From Asanoa ferruginea (GTDB lineage Bacteria; Actinomycetota; Actinomycetes; Mycobacteriales; Micromonosporaceae), in the NCBI RefSeq assembly GCF_003387075.1, contig NZ_QUMQ01000001.1, positions 310,001-374,000 of the forward strand: DNA of 64,000 nucleotides, in the 5' to 3' direction. Shown here in pieces: positions 44,818-53,674 of the stretch (its first letter is position 1; every line of letters begins with the position of its first letter). The notes below the pieces were generated by a model that worked only from the letters and a program-made list of their open reading frames with translations, did no database searches and was not told the origin of the DNA. Position numbers and translations under genes: made by a program.

Positions 44818-45267
44818 TCAGTTGAGGTCGGGGGTCCCGGGGGCGAAGCGGGCAACAAACCGTTTCTGCCAGGGGGTCTCGACCGCGCGGCGGTCGTAGT
44901 GCTGGCGGACGTAGGTCACCGCCTCCGCGGCGGGAACACCGTCGATGATCGCGAGGCAGGCCAGCGCCGTCCCGGTGCGGCCGCGGCCGCCGCGGCAGGC
45001 CAGTTCGACGCGCTCGGTCGCGGCCCGTTCCCAGGCCTCTTGCAGCGCGGCACCCGCATCGATCGGATCGCTGGGCAGCCAGAGATCAGGCCACCGGACC
45101 CAGCGGCTCTCCCAGGCCACCAGCGAGGCCGGCTTGCCGAGCAGATAGACCCCAAAGGTCGGCGGCGGCCCCATCGGATAGGCCCGCAACAGCCCCCGCC
45201 CCCGAACCATCCGGCCCGAGGGCAGCCGCAGCACTCCACGGCCGGCTGGATCCCACGAGTCGATCAT
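44818..45267 (-). CDS. Tyrosine/dual-specificity protein phosphatase
   Basis: 149 residues. The catalytic P-loop CRGGRGRTG (C-x5-R) is at residues ~91-99, preceded by an aspartate-rich PSDPIDAGAAL that could supply the general acid. The WESRWVRWPDLWLPSD region is conserved among actinobacterial relatives. It should remove phosphate from tyrosine or serine/threonine residues; the target is unknown. Start ATG 45267. It is convergent with the cobC-like gene (76 nt apart) and borders a 1.3-kb repetitive gap. Confidence 0.85.
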   Translation of the reverse strand: MIDSWDPAGRGVLRLPSGRMVRGRGLLRAYPMGPPPTFGVYLLGKPASLVAWESRWVRWPDLWLPSDPIDAGAALQEAWERAATERVELACRGGRGRTGTALACLAIIDGVPAAEAVTYVRQHYDRRAVETPWQKRFVARFAPGTPDLN

Positions 45268-45791
45268 GAGCCCACCATAATCGCCGCCTGCCCCTTCGAG
45301 GCTGATTCAGCCGTTTTACGCCGCCCACCCACCCAACCACCACCGCAAGCAAAGACATACCGGCCGGGACGGCCCGTGCCCAACACCCGCCGCCCCTCGA
45401 GATCAACGATCTCCGCAGACCCCAGCATTCGGAACACGGCGTTGCCGCGCGGGCACGGTCGCAGTGGACACGCGCCAATGGCCCATCCCGGCAATCGCCG
45501 GGCTCGCGACCAGGCCGCTGCCTGGTGCTGGGTCCGGAGCGACCGGGTGCGGGCGTGGCAGCAGAGCGAAGCGCCGCGGTGCCCGGCGGAAGTGTCCTGT
45601 GCCGACATTCCGGCTGCTGATCTCGGGTTCCGGGGTCGCTTCGGCCTGGACTCCGGCGGCCCGCAGGCACGCCGACCACGACCGGGATCGCCACCGCTCC
45701 GGGCGGTCTCCGCCCACGCGCCCATCGCCCTCGCATCGCGACACGCCGCAAGCACCGCGCGACACGCCGTGCGCCTGCCGTCCAGCGGTGA
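45268..45791. other. Non-coding stretch before the repeat region
   Basis: No supported gene. Open frames on both strands lack start signals and domains. A ~55-bp segment at about 45545-45600 (ACCGGGTGCGG...GGCGGAAG) is similar to one at about 46436-46490 beyond the minisatellite, so a diverged direct repeat flanks the repeat block. Confidence 0.6.
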
Positions 45792-45837
45792 ATCTAGGTA
45801 AACGCTTGTCGCTATAGCTACATCCATTTACCTAGAT
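45792..45837. repeat. 46-bp AT-rich inverted repeat
   Basis: Outer arms ATCTAGGTAAA and TTTACCTAGAT (11 bp, perfect) enclose a second dyad, TGTCGCTATAGCTACA. It is unusually AT-rich for this chromosome and immediately precedes the minisatellite. Confidence 0.8.
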
Positions 45838-45914
45838 CTCGGCGGAAGCCGCCCGGGGAGCCGGCGAACAAGCTGCTCGGTGGGAGTCTCCTCGGCCCGG
45901 GGCCCGAACCCCAT

Positions 45915-46388
45915 GCCCGAAGCGCAAGGCCCAAGGCCCAAGGCCCAAGGCCCGAAGCCCGAAGCCCAAGGCCCAAGGCCCGCGGCCCAAGGCCCGAAGC
46001 CCAACGCCCGAAGCCCAACGCCCAAGGCCCGAAGCCCAACGCCCGAAGCCCAACGCCCAAGGCCCGAAGCCCGAAGCCCAAGGCCCGAAGCCCAACGCCC
46101 GAAGCCCAACGCCCAAGGCCCGAAGCCCGAAGCCCAAGGCCCGAAGCCCAAGGCCCGAAGCCCAAGGCCCAAGGCCCGCGGCCCAGGGGCCCGAAGCCCG
46201 AAGCCCAAGGCCCGAAGCCCAAGGCCCAAGGCCCGAAGCCCAAGGCCCAAGGCCCAAGGCCCAAGGCCCAAGGCCCAAGGCCCAAGGCCCAAGGCCCAAG
46301 GCCCGAAGCCCAAGGCCCAGGCCCAAGGCCCGAAGCCCAGGGCCCAGGCCCAAGGCCCGAAGCCCAAGGCCCAAGGCCCCAAGGCCCC
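45915..46388. repeat. 7-bp minisatellite, ~65 units
   Basis: A nearly unbroken run of heptamers on the plus strand: AAGGCCC (most common), GAAGCCC and AACGCCC, with rare phase breaks. On the minus strand every unit begins with GGGC, giving three-G tracts every 7 nt (GGGCCTT, GGGCTTC, GGGCGTT). Because 7 is not a multiple of 3, all frames read a 7-residue period, which explains open frames here; none is a real gene. Confidence 0.95.
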
Positions 46389-46534
46389 GAGACCTGGCCT
46401 CGGGCCTCGGAAACGGCCTCGGGTTGGGGTGGACGGTGACCGGGTGCGGAGCTGGCAAGCGGAGCGAAGCGCAGCGATCCCTGGCGGGAGCAACGGTCGT
46501 GCCCACCGCGAACCCGAGCCATAGATTTGTCCGC

Positions 46535-47887
46535 TTATTGCGTTGCCGACCTGCGGAGGAACGCCCAGTTGATCGCCCACAGCAGCACGCCGCCCAACAG
46601 GAGCCACAGGGCCAGGACGTAGATCGACGCCTCGCGGACGATCGGGAGCAGGAAGATCAGCGAGATCACCGCGCCCAGCACGAGGGCTGCCGTAGGTGCG
46701 CGGAAGTGGGGGTGGTCGACCGGGTCGCGGCGGAGGACCAGAGCCGAGATGTTGACCAGGAGGAAGACCGCGGTCAGGAGGAGGACCGTGGTGTCGGAGA
46801 GGTCGCCCAGGTCGCCGACGAAGAAGAGCAAACCGATCGAGATCGCCGTCGTGAAGGCGATCGCCACCCATGGCGTGCGGCGCGGGCTCAGGCGGCTGAA
46901 GACGCCGGGTAGGACGTCGCGTTGGGCCATGCCGTAGAGCAGGCGGCTGGCCATCAGCATGTTGATCAGCATGGTGTTCGAGACCGCGATGATGGAGACG
47001 GCCGAGAAGATTCTGGCTACCGGCAGGTCGGGGGCGCCTAGTTTGACCACCTCGAGGAGCGGGCCGGTGGATTTGGTGAGTACGTCCAGGGGGACCGTCA
47101 TCGCCGCCGTGAAGGCGACCAGCAGGTAGACCACGCCGGCCAGGACGAGGCCGGTGATCATCGCCGGTGGGAAGGCGCGGCTCGGTTCGGCTGTCTCCTC
47201 GGCCAGGTTGACCGAGTCCTCGAAGCCCAGGAACGCGTAGAACGCGGTGGCGGCGCCGGAGAGGAGGCCGGTGACTACGCCGAAGCCGCTGCCGGAGAAC
47301 GTGAACGCCTGGCCCGGGTCGCCGTCGCCGCTGCCCAGCACGACGATGCCGACGCCGATGATGAACAGGAGGCCGGTCAGCTCGATGCAGGTGATCACGA
47401 CGTTGATGCGGACCGACTCGGCGACGCCCCAGAAGTTGACCGCGGCCACTAGAAGGATGGCGACGATTCCGATCAGGACCATCGGTGGGTCTTCGACACC
47501 GAACAGGCCGGTGAAGTAGGCGCCGCCGACGCGGCTGGCCGCGAACGTCGCCGAGGTGACGCCGGACGCCATGATCGCGAAGGTGACCAGGAAGCTCAGG
47601 AACTTGAGCCCGAACGCCCGGTCGCAGTAGAGCGCGCCGCCGGCGGCCTGCGGGTATTTGGTGACCAGTTCCATGTAGGCGAAGGCGGTCAGGAACGCCA
47701 GCGCGAACGCGGCCAGGAACGACGCCCAGATCGCGCCGCCGACGTCGGCGCCCACTTCGCCGGTCAGTGAGTAGATGCCCGCGCCGAGGATGTCGCCGAG
47801 GATGAAGAACGTCAGCATCGGCCGTGAGATGACCCGGCGGAGACCCTCGTCGGCCGGCCGGGTCGGCGTGCTCGTGTCGGAGGTCAT
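46535..47887 (-). CDS. APC-family amino acid permease
   Basis: 450 residues, about 12 spans. ISRPMLTFFILGDILGAGIYSLTG matches the first helix of APC transporters (GAGIY) and GFEDSVNLAEETAEPSRAFPPA matches the conserved loop after helix 6 (E-E-...-P-R). It imports or exchanges amino acids or related amines by secondary transport. ATG 47887 (MTSDTSTPTRP) chosen; a GTG six codons earlier is possible. Downstream lies the minisatellite block. Confidence 0.92.
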   Translation of the reverse strand: MTSDTSTPTRPADEGLRRVISRPMLTFFILGDILGAGIYSLTGEVGADVGGAIWASFLAAFALAFLTAFAYMELVTKYPQAAGGALYCDRAFGLKFLSFLVTFAIMASGVTSATFAASRVGGAYFTGLFGVEDPPMVLIGIVAILLVAAVNFWGVAESVRINVVITCIELTGLLFIIGVGIVVLGSGDGDPGQAFTFSGSGFGVVTGLLSGAATAFYAFLGFEDSVNLAEETAEPSRAFPPAMITGLVLAGVVYLLVAFTAAMTVPLDVLTKSTGPLLEVVKLGAPDLPVARIFSAVSIIAVSNTMLINMLMASRLLYGMAQRDVLPGVFSRLSPRRTPWVAIAFTTAISIGLLFFVGDLGDLSDTTVLLLTAVFLLVNISALVLRRDPVDHPHFRAPTAALVLGAVISLIFLLPIVREASIYVLALWLLLGGVLLWAINWAFLRRSATQ

Positions 47888-47924
47888 GCCGGGCGCGTTA
47901 CCCACTCGGGTGCTGTGGCATGCC

Positions 47925-48518
47925 TCACAAAGCGGCGAGCGCCCGCACGTAGTTGACCTGCTGGTGCAGGTGCTGCACCTGGAGTTGATCGACCACGGGG
48001 GTACGCGCGACGTATTGATGCCGGCCGCTGGTCACCGTGACCTGCACCGTTCCACGGTGGATGGTCTCCTTGACCAGCAGGAAGAGCAGGCTGGCGATCG
48101 GCAGCACGCAGAAGCCGAGGATCGCCGTGATGATCGCCCAGGTCGGTGTCTTCTGCTCGGTCTGCCAGAAGTCGTTGACGTGCCAGGTCGAGCCGGCCAG
48201 CGGGAAGCTGCCGGCCGGCGTGTGGACCATGGCCGAGGTCACCCGGATGTCGCCGATCTGCGCCACGATCGGCCCGTCGGCGGCCGGCGGGAACGGGCCA
48301 GCCGGGCTCGGCCCGGCCGGGCTCGGCTGGGCGAGCGCCGCGCCGCTGGTGGGCGGGCCGCTGGTGGGCGGGCTGGTGGTCGGCTGCGGCGGGTAGAGCG
48401 GGCTCGGGTCGGCGGTCGGGTCAGGGCCGAGATCGGGCGTCGACCACGGGTCGATCGCCGGCGGGAACTGGCCCGGTTCGCTCGCCGACGGAAGCGGCAG
48501 AGTCGGCTCTGTGCCCAT
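47925..48518 (-). CDS. Membrane protein with Pro-rich N-terminus
   Basis: 197 residues from ATG 48518. The first ~85 residues are Pro/Ser/Gly-rich and disordered. The middle has AQIGDIRVTSAMVHTPAGSFPLAGSTWHVNDFW and one or two hydrophobic spans (AIITAILGFCVLPIASLLFLLV), then a soluble end (VQVTVTSGRHQYVARTPV). This resembles a family of actinobacterial membrane proteins with a short SHOCT-free tail; function unknown. On the same strand as the permease (37-nt gap). Confidence 0.7.
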   Translation of the reverse strand: MGTEPTLPLPSASEPGQFPPAIDPWSTPDLGPDPTADPSPLYPPQPTTSPPTSGPPTSGAALAQPSPAGPSPAGPFPPAADGPIVAQIGDIRVTSAMVHTPAGSFPLAGSTWHVNDFWQTEQKTPTWAIITAILGFCVLPIASLLFLLVKETIHRGTVQVTVTSGRHQYVARTPVVDQLQVQHLHQQVNYVRALAAL

Positions 48519-48589
48519 CACGCACCCCCAGTCGCCGCGACTCCTCCCGGCACCTTACTGCCCGGTGACCACGACCACTCGGCGCCGCG

Positions 48590-49390
48590 TCAAGCGCTGC
48601 CGGCGAGTTGCGGCTCGGGCGTGCTGTCGGATTCCTCAGGGCCGCGGGCCTCGCGCCGGGCCACCCAGACGAAGGCGAACAGCGTCATCAGCCCGAACAG
48701 CCACCACTGGACCGTGTAGCCGAGGTTGAGCCAGTCGTTCTCATAATTCGGCGGCACCGCGGCGAAGCCCTTGTCGGCGGCCGGCACCTGGGTGTCGAGC
48801 TGCACGAACGCGCCGCGCACCGGGTAGGGCAGCTCGGGCGCGATGCGCTCGACGGCGACCCGGCGACTCTCCAGCTTGCCGTCGGCGCGGTCGACCGGCT
48901 TGCCGCCGCTCTCGGAGAGCTTGACCGCGCCAGTGACGGTGGCCTGGCCGGTCGGGATCGGTGGGATGGCCGGCTGCGCATAGGCACCGCCACCCGCCGG
49001 CGCCGGCACCCAGCCCAGGTCGACCAGCACGGCCGAGCCGTCAGAGAGCAGCAGCGGGGTGACGATCTCGAAGCCGACCTTGTCGTCGACGGTGCGCCCA
49101 CGGACCAGGACCACGTTTGACGGGTCGTAGCGGCCCGTCATGGTCACCCGGGTCCACTCGGACGAGCGCTGCGGGCCCGGCCCCGGCACGCCCTTGCTGC
49201 CGCCCGGCAGCACGACGGTGTCGAGCGGCACCGGCGCGGCGGTGTCGGCCAGGTCGATCCGGTGGTTGACGTCTTTGCGCAGCTCATAGCGGCCGTGCTG
49301 CCAGTTGCCGAGCAGCACCATCACCGCGGCCGCCACCAGCGCGAGCGCGAGGTAGCCCAGCCAGCGGGGGGTCAGCAGGAACCGGTACAC
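48590..49390 (-). CDS. SURF1 family protein
   Basis: 266 residues with the SURF1 topology: N-terminal span (WLGYLALALVAAAVMVLLGNWQHGRYELR, in part) and C-terminal span (GYTVQWWLFGLMTLFAFVWV) around an extracytoplasmic domain containing GFEIVTPLLLSDGSAVLVDLGWVPAP. SURF1 proteins assist haem a insertion or assembly of aa3-type cytochrome c oxidase. ATG 49390 (MYRFLLTPRWLGYLA) is the family's usual start. Upstream is the divergent cobB gene, about 140 bp away. Confidence 0.93.
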   Translation of the reverse strand: MYRFLLTPRWLGYLALALVAAAVMVLLGNWQHGRYELRKDVNHRIDLADTAAPVPLDTVVLPGGSKGVPGPGPQRSSEWTRVTMTGRYDPSNVVLVRGRTVDDKVGFEIVTPLLLSDGSAVLVDLGWVPAPAGGGAYAQPAIPPIPTGQATVTGAVKLSESGGKPVDRADGKLESRRVAVERIAPELPYPVRGAFVQLDTQVPAADKGFAAVPPNYENDWLNLGYTVQWWLFGLMTLFAFVWVARREARGPEESDSTPEPQLAGSA

Positions 49391-49532
49391 GACAAGAGGC
49401 TACTGCGGGGGTACGACGGGAATTCTGGCGGTCGCCGCCGTGAACCTGTTCGTCAATGTGTCGTCAGCCTGATGTTGTCGTGCCTATTAGGTATCGTCGG
49501 ACGGCTCACCATTTTCCGCCGAGGAGTCGCCG

Positions 49533-52500
49533 ATGTCCGCCGTGCCCCGGGTGGTGGTCAGCGCGCCCTCGTCGGGTCATGGCAAGACCGCGCTGGCGGT
49601 TGGCCTGCTCGCCGCGTTCGCCGGCCGCGGCCTCTCCGCCGTCGGCTTCAAAGTCGGCCCCGACCACACCGACGCCGCCTACCTGGGCGCCGCCGCCGGC
49701 TCGCACGGCCGCAACCTCGACCCCCGCCTGGTCGGCGCCCACCGGGTGGCGCCGCTGTTCGCACATGGCGCCGAAGGTCACGATATTGCCGTCGTCGAGG
49801 GCACGATGGGCCTGTTCGACAGCCTCGCCGGCCGGGTCGAGACCGACTCCACCGCCGGCGTCGCCGCCGCCCTGCGCGCGCCGGTGGTCATGGTCGTCGA
49901 CGTGGGCGCGATGGGCCAGTCGGTGGCGGCGCTGGTGCACGGCTTCCGGGCGTACGACGAATTGACCTGGCTCGGTGGTGTGATCCTCAACCGGGTCGCC
50001 TCCGACCGCCACGAGCAACTGCTCCGCGAGGCCCTCGACGACATCGGCGTGCCGGTCTACGGTGCCCTGCGCCGCCGCGACCTGCCGTCAGCGCTGCCAC
50101 CCCGCCAGGAGGGCGTCGTCCCGGTCGTGCACCGCGAGGTCGAGGCGCTGCGCGGCATCCGCCGCCTCGGCGAGTCGATCGCCGGCGCCGTCGACCTCGA
50201 CGGCCTGCTCGCGCTGGCCAACTCGGCGCCGCAACTGCCGGTCACCCCGTGGTCGCCGGCGAGCGAGCTGGCGCTGCACCCCGACGACACGGCCGCCGTG
50301 CACCTCGGCCGCCGCCCGATCGTCGCCCTGGCCGGCGGTCCCGGTCTCTCGTTCTCCTACGCGGAAACCCGCGAACTGCTCGAAGCCGCCGGCGCGACGG
50401 TCGTCACCTTCGACCCGCTCCGCGACGAGCTGCTCCCGGAGAGCACCGACGCGCTGGTCGTCGGCGGCGCGCTGCCGGAGGCCTACGCCGAGGACCTGTC
50501 CGCCAACCGCCGCCTGTGCGCCGACATCGCCGACCTGGCCCGCTCCGGCCGCCCGGTGATCGCCGAGGGCGCCGGCCTGCTCTGGCTGGCCCAGTCGTTC
50601 GACGGCCGGCCGATGTGCGGCGTCCTCGACGCGACCGGCACCACCGGCGACCAGATGATCGTCGGCTACCGCGACGCGACCGCGCGGGCCACCACCGCCG
50701 TGGCCGAGGTGGGCACGAGGGTGGTCGGCTACAAGCAGCACCGCGGGGTGGTCAGCCCACGGGCCGGCCAGACACCCGCATGGACGTGGAACGGCGGCAC
50801 GCCGGAGGGTTTCGTCTGGCGCCGGGTGCACGCGTCACAGCTCTCCCTGCACTGGGCCGGCTTCCCCGAGATCGCCCGCCGGCTGATCCTGGCGGCCCGA
50901 CCGGGCGAGGCACCCGGGCCGGGCGGCGGCGGCGGGTCCTGGGCGCGGGCCACCGGAACGGTGCCGGTGCTCGCACCGGGGCGCCCGGCGGCCCCGGCTT
51001 CCGGCGGTGGCGCATGGTCAGGAGCGACAGATTCCGGCGAGGGTACGTGGCCCGGCGCGACCGAACCCGTTCCCGTCGTCGGTGTGCCGACGGTGCCGGG
51101 TGGTCCTCGCCCGGCGTCGGGGCCCGGCGCGCCCACCTCCGGCGACGGGGCACGGGCTGAGAGTGCGGCCTCGGACGATGGCGGGTGGTTCGGATCGCGG
51201 GCTCCCGCCCGGGATGGGCGGCCGGAGGCGGCGCCGGCTGCCGGTCGCGACGCGCGTTCGGCCGCTGGGGCTTCAGAGAACAGCGCATGGTCGGGAGCGC
51301 CGGGGTCTGGCGCCGACGGGCGCCCGGTGCCTGGGTCTGGCGCCGACGGGCGCGCGATGCCTGGGTCCGGCGCCGACGGGCGCCCGATGCCTGGGTCCGG
51401 CGCCGACGGGCGCCCGATGCCGGGATCTGGCGCCGACGGGCGCCCGGTGCGGGGGTCCGGCGGTGACGGGCGCCCGATGCCGGCGTCTGGCGCCGACGGG
51501 CGCTCGATGCCGGGGTCGGGCGGTGACGGGCGCCCGGTGCCGGGGTCCGGCAGTGACGGGCGCCCGGTGCCAGGGTCTGGCGGTGACGGGCAGTCGATGC
51601 CTGCTTCGGGTGGCGGTGCGCTCGACTACGGCACCGGTGCTCGGCCCGCTGACGGGTTCGCTGCGGAAACCGACGGTCCGACTGATGGGCGCGGGTTTGC
51701 CGTGCCCGGGCCGCCGCAACTGCGGTCCGTGCCGGTCCCGGCCGACGGCGACGTCGGCGAACCGCCGCCGGCGGCGCCGCGGTTGCGGGCCGTGCCCGGA
51801 AGCGGTGTGCCACAGCCCGCTGAGCCCGGCACCGACGGGGGGCAAGGATTCCCACCGGCGGGGCCGCCCCGGTTGCGGGTCGTGCCGCCGTTGCCCGACG
51901 AAGTGCCGCCCGGACCCCCGGAGGTGGCGCCACCCGGCGGGCCGGCCGGCCGCGGGGGCGTTGATCGCCCGCGCGATGAGCGCGAGTCCGCAGCCCGCGG
52001 CGGCCCGGGCGGCCCGCGTGACGGCAACGGCCAGTCGACCACCGGACGCGCATTCGCGCCTCCGGTCACCGCGCCCGGCCACCACGACGACGCTGGCCAA
52101 GGCACCGCCGGACGCAGATTCGGGCCACCCGCGAGAAAAGGTCGTGCGGACGAAAGCGCGGGCTACCCGGCCGACGGCCGCGGCTTCGCGCCTCCGGTCA
52201 CCCCACCCGGCCACCACGACGGCGCCGGCCAAACCACCGCCGGGCGCGAGTCGGCAGCCCAAGGCGGCCCAGGCGGTTCGCGTGACGGCGCCGGCCCGGC
52301 GACCGGACGCGGATTCGCTCCTCCGGCCACCGCGCCCGGCAACCGGGACGCCGCCGGCCGCGGGACCGATGGACGCGGCTTCCCGCCGCCGATCGCCCCG
52401 CCCGGCCGCCAGGACACCGCCGGCCGCGCGACAGACGGACGCGGCCACACTCCCCCGGTCACCCCGCCCGGCCCCCACGACGGCGCCGGCCGCGCGACAG

Positions 52501-53102
52501 ACGGACGCGGCCACACTCCGCCGGTCACCCCGCCTGGCCGCCAGGACACCGCCGGCCGCGCGACAGACGGACGCGGCTTCACGCCGCCGTTCGCCCACCC
52601 CGGCCGCCAAGACGGCGTCGGCTACGCCGCCGACGCGCAGGGGTTCGCGCCTGCCGCTGGGTCGGGCAGCTACTACGACGACGATGACCAGTATGTGACC
52701 GATGGGTTCGGGTTCGCCGCCATGCCGGGCGCGCGGGCGGGAGAGCCCCTCGGCGACGGATTTGTCTACGTGGTGCCGATGGGCACCCAGCCACCGCCCG
52801 GCGAGGCTTATCGCCCGCCCGACCAGCGGCAACCGCCGGCCGAGCCGGCACGCCCGGGTGAGTTCGGCTTCCCGGTGGGCCGCGGCGACCGGGCGGATCA
52901 TCCCGCCCCGAGCGGCGGGGTCAACCCGGCCTGGCCTGCGGGGCAGCCCGCCCCGGGTCAGGGTGGCGAGAGGTTCGCCGGGCGGGCCGAGGCCGGTGGG
53001 GCGTTGACCGGTGGCACGGCGGAGCTCCCGGCGCGGGCGCTAGAGAAACCCGCCGCCGGGCGGAAGCGCGACGACGACGATGACGACGGGGGGATCACGT
53101 GA
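49533..53102 (+). CDS. cobB: Cobyrinate a,c-diamide synthase with a ~730-residue low-complexity tail; glutaminase cysteine absent
   Basis: 1189 residues. Residues 1-~455 are CobB/CbiA: P-loop PSSGHGKTALAVGLL, VEGTMGLFDS and the class I glutaminase part. The usual cysteine of AECGGLMYL is not there: the sequence reads AEGAGLLWLA with Gly346, although the later LSLHWAGFPE histidine is kept. It should amidate the a and c side chains of cobyrinic acid, perhaps with free ammonia. Residues ~456-1189 are Gly/Pro/Ala/Asp-rich: ten copies of GSGADGRPMP-like decamers (591-~690) and later ~20-residue units of ATDGRGHTPPVTPPG type. The next gene begins in its stop codon (GTGA). Confidence 0.88.
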   Translation: MSAVPRVVVSAPSSGHGKTALAVGLLAAFAGRGLSAVGFKVGPDHTDAAYLGAAAGSHGRNLDPRLVGAHRVAPLFAHGAEGHDIAVVEGTMGLFDSLAGRVETDSTAGVAAALRAPVVMVVDVGAMGQSVAALVHGFRAYDELTWLGGVILNRVASDRHEQLLREALDDIGVPVYGALRRRDLPSALPPRQEGVVPVVHREVEALRGIRRLGESIAGAVDLDGLLALANSAPQLPVTPWSPASELALHPDDTAAVHLGRRPIVALAGGPGLSFSYAETRELLEAAGATVVTFDPLRDELLPESTDALVVGGALPEAYAEDLSANRRLCADIADLARSGRPVIAEGAGLLWLAQSFDGRPMCGVLDATGTTGDQMIVGYRDATARATTAVAEVGTRVVGYKQHRGVVSPRAGQTPAWTWNGGTPEGFVWRRVHASQLSLHWAGFPEIARRLILAARPGEAPGPGGGGGSWARATGTVPVLAPGRPAAPASGGGAWSGATDSGEGTWPGATEPVPVVGVPTVPGGPRPASGPGAPTSGDGARAESAASDDGGWFGSRAPARDGRPEAAPAAGRDARSAAGASENSAWSGAPGSGADGRPVPGSGADGRAMPGSGADGRPMPGSGADGRPMPGSGADGRPVRGSGGDGRPMPASGADGRSMPGSGGDGRPVPGSGSDGRPVPGSGGDGQSMPASGGGALDYGTGARPADGFAAETDGPTDGRGFAVPGPPQLRSVPVPADGDVGEPPPAAPRLRAVPGSGVPQPAEPGTDGGQGFPPAGPPRLRVVPPLPDEVPPGPPEVAPPGGPAGRGGVDRPRDERESAARGGPGGPRDGNGQSTTGRAFAPPVTAPGHHDDAGQGTAGRRFGPPARKGRADESAGYPADGRGFAPPVTPPGHHDGAGQTTAGRESAAQGGPGGSRDGAGPATGRGFAPPATAPGNRDAAGRGTDGRGFPPPIAPPGRQDTAGRATDGRGHTPPVTPPGPHDGAGRATDGRGHTPPVTPPGRQDTAGRATDGRGFTPPFAHPGRQDGVGYAADAQGFAPAAGSGSYYDDDDQYVTDGFGFAAMPGARAGEPLGDGFVYVVPMGTQPPPGEAYRPPDQRQPPAEPARPGEFGFPVGRGDRADHPAPSGGVNPAWPAGQPAPGQGGERFAGRAEAGGALTGGTAELPARALEKPAAGRKRDDDDDDGGIT
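51303..51606 (+). repeat. 30-bp tandem repeat inside the cobB tail
   Basis: Ten in-frame units encode decamers of the type GSGADGRPMP, with position-specific changes (PVP, AMP, PMP, PVR, SMP). GC-rich and highly similar at the DNA level, so recent expansion or gene conversion is likely. Confidence 0.92.
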
Positions 53103-53668
53103 GGGGCCATCTACCGCTGCGCCAGTTTCCGCTTCTGCGGGTGTCGACGCCGCGGGTGCACGTACGCCAGCTCGGTGAAGACGACGCCAAGCCGGTGGCG
53201 GAGATCTTCGCCGACAAGCAGACGCAGCGGTGGCTGCCCTTTCCGCGTGACTTCGGGCAGATCGACGGGCTCGCGTGGTGCACCGAGATGGCCCAGGAGC
53301 GGCGCGACCATGGGGCGGGTGATCACTACGGCATCATCCGGCGGGAGGATGACCGGCTGGTCGGCTGCCTGTGGACCAAGCGCACCGACTGGGGTGCCAA
53401 GGTCACTGAAATCTCCTACGCGATCGCCGGTGAGGCCCGCGGTTTCGGTGTCGCGCCCGAAGCGGTCGACGCGCTCGCGATCGCGCTGATCCTCGAGCAC
53501 GGGTTCGCACGGATCGAGCTGCGGGTCGCCCCCGGCAACACCGCGTCGCGGCGGGTGGCGGAGAAGGCCGGCTTCACCTATGAGGGCCTGCTGCGCAACG
53601 CCGGGCACGTGCACAGCGGGCGGGTCGACCTGGAGGTCTGGTCGTTCGTCGCCGCCGACCTGCACTGA
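53099..53668 (+). CDS. GNAT acetyltransferase (RimJ/RimL-like)
   Basis: 189 residues. VHVRQLGEDDAKPVAEIFADKQTQRWLP is the typical start of RimJ-type acetyltransferases; EISYAIAGEARGFGVAPEAVDAL holds the acetyl-CoA loop and RVAPGNTASRRVAEKAGFTYEGLLRN the C-terminal motif. It N-acetylates a protein N-terminus or a small amine. GTG 53099 overlaps the cobB stop by 4 nt, so it is translated with cobB; the functional link is unknown. Its stop is 6 nt from the convergent ligase stop. Confidence 0.92.
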   Translation: MRGHLPLRQFPLLRVSTPRVHVRQLGEDDAKPVAEIFADKQTQRWLPFPRDFGQIDGLAWCTEMAQERRDHGAGDHYGIIRREDDRLVGCLWTKRTDWGAKVTEISYAIAGEARGFGVAPEAVDALAIALILEHGFARIELRVAPGNTASRRVAEKAGFTYEGLLRNAGHVHSGRVDLEVWSFVAADLH

Positions 53669-53674
53669 CGACGA

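Noticed and set aside
45818-46871. Glycine/tryptophan- and proline/lysine-rich open frames across the 7-bp repeat
   Set aside because: A 7-bp period keeps several frames open; the sequences are translations of the repeat and some run into the real permease gene on the same strand.
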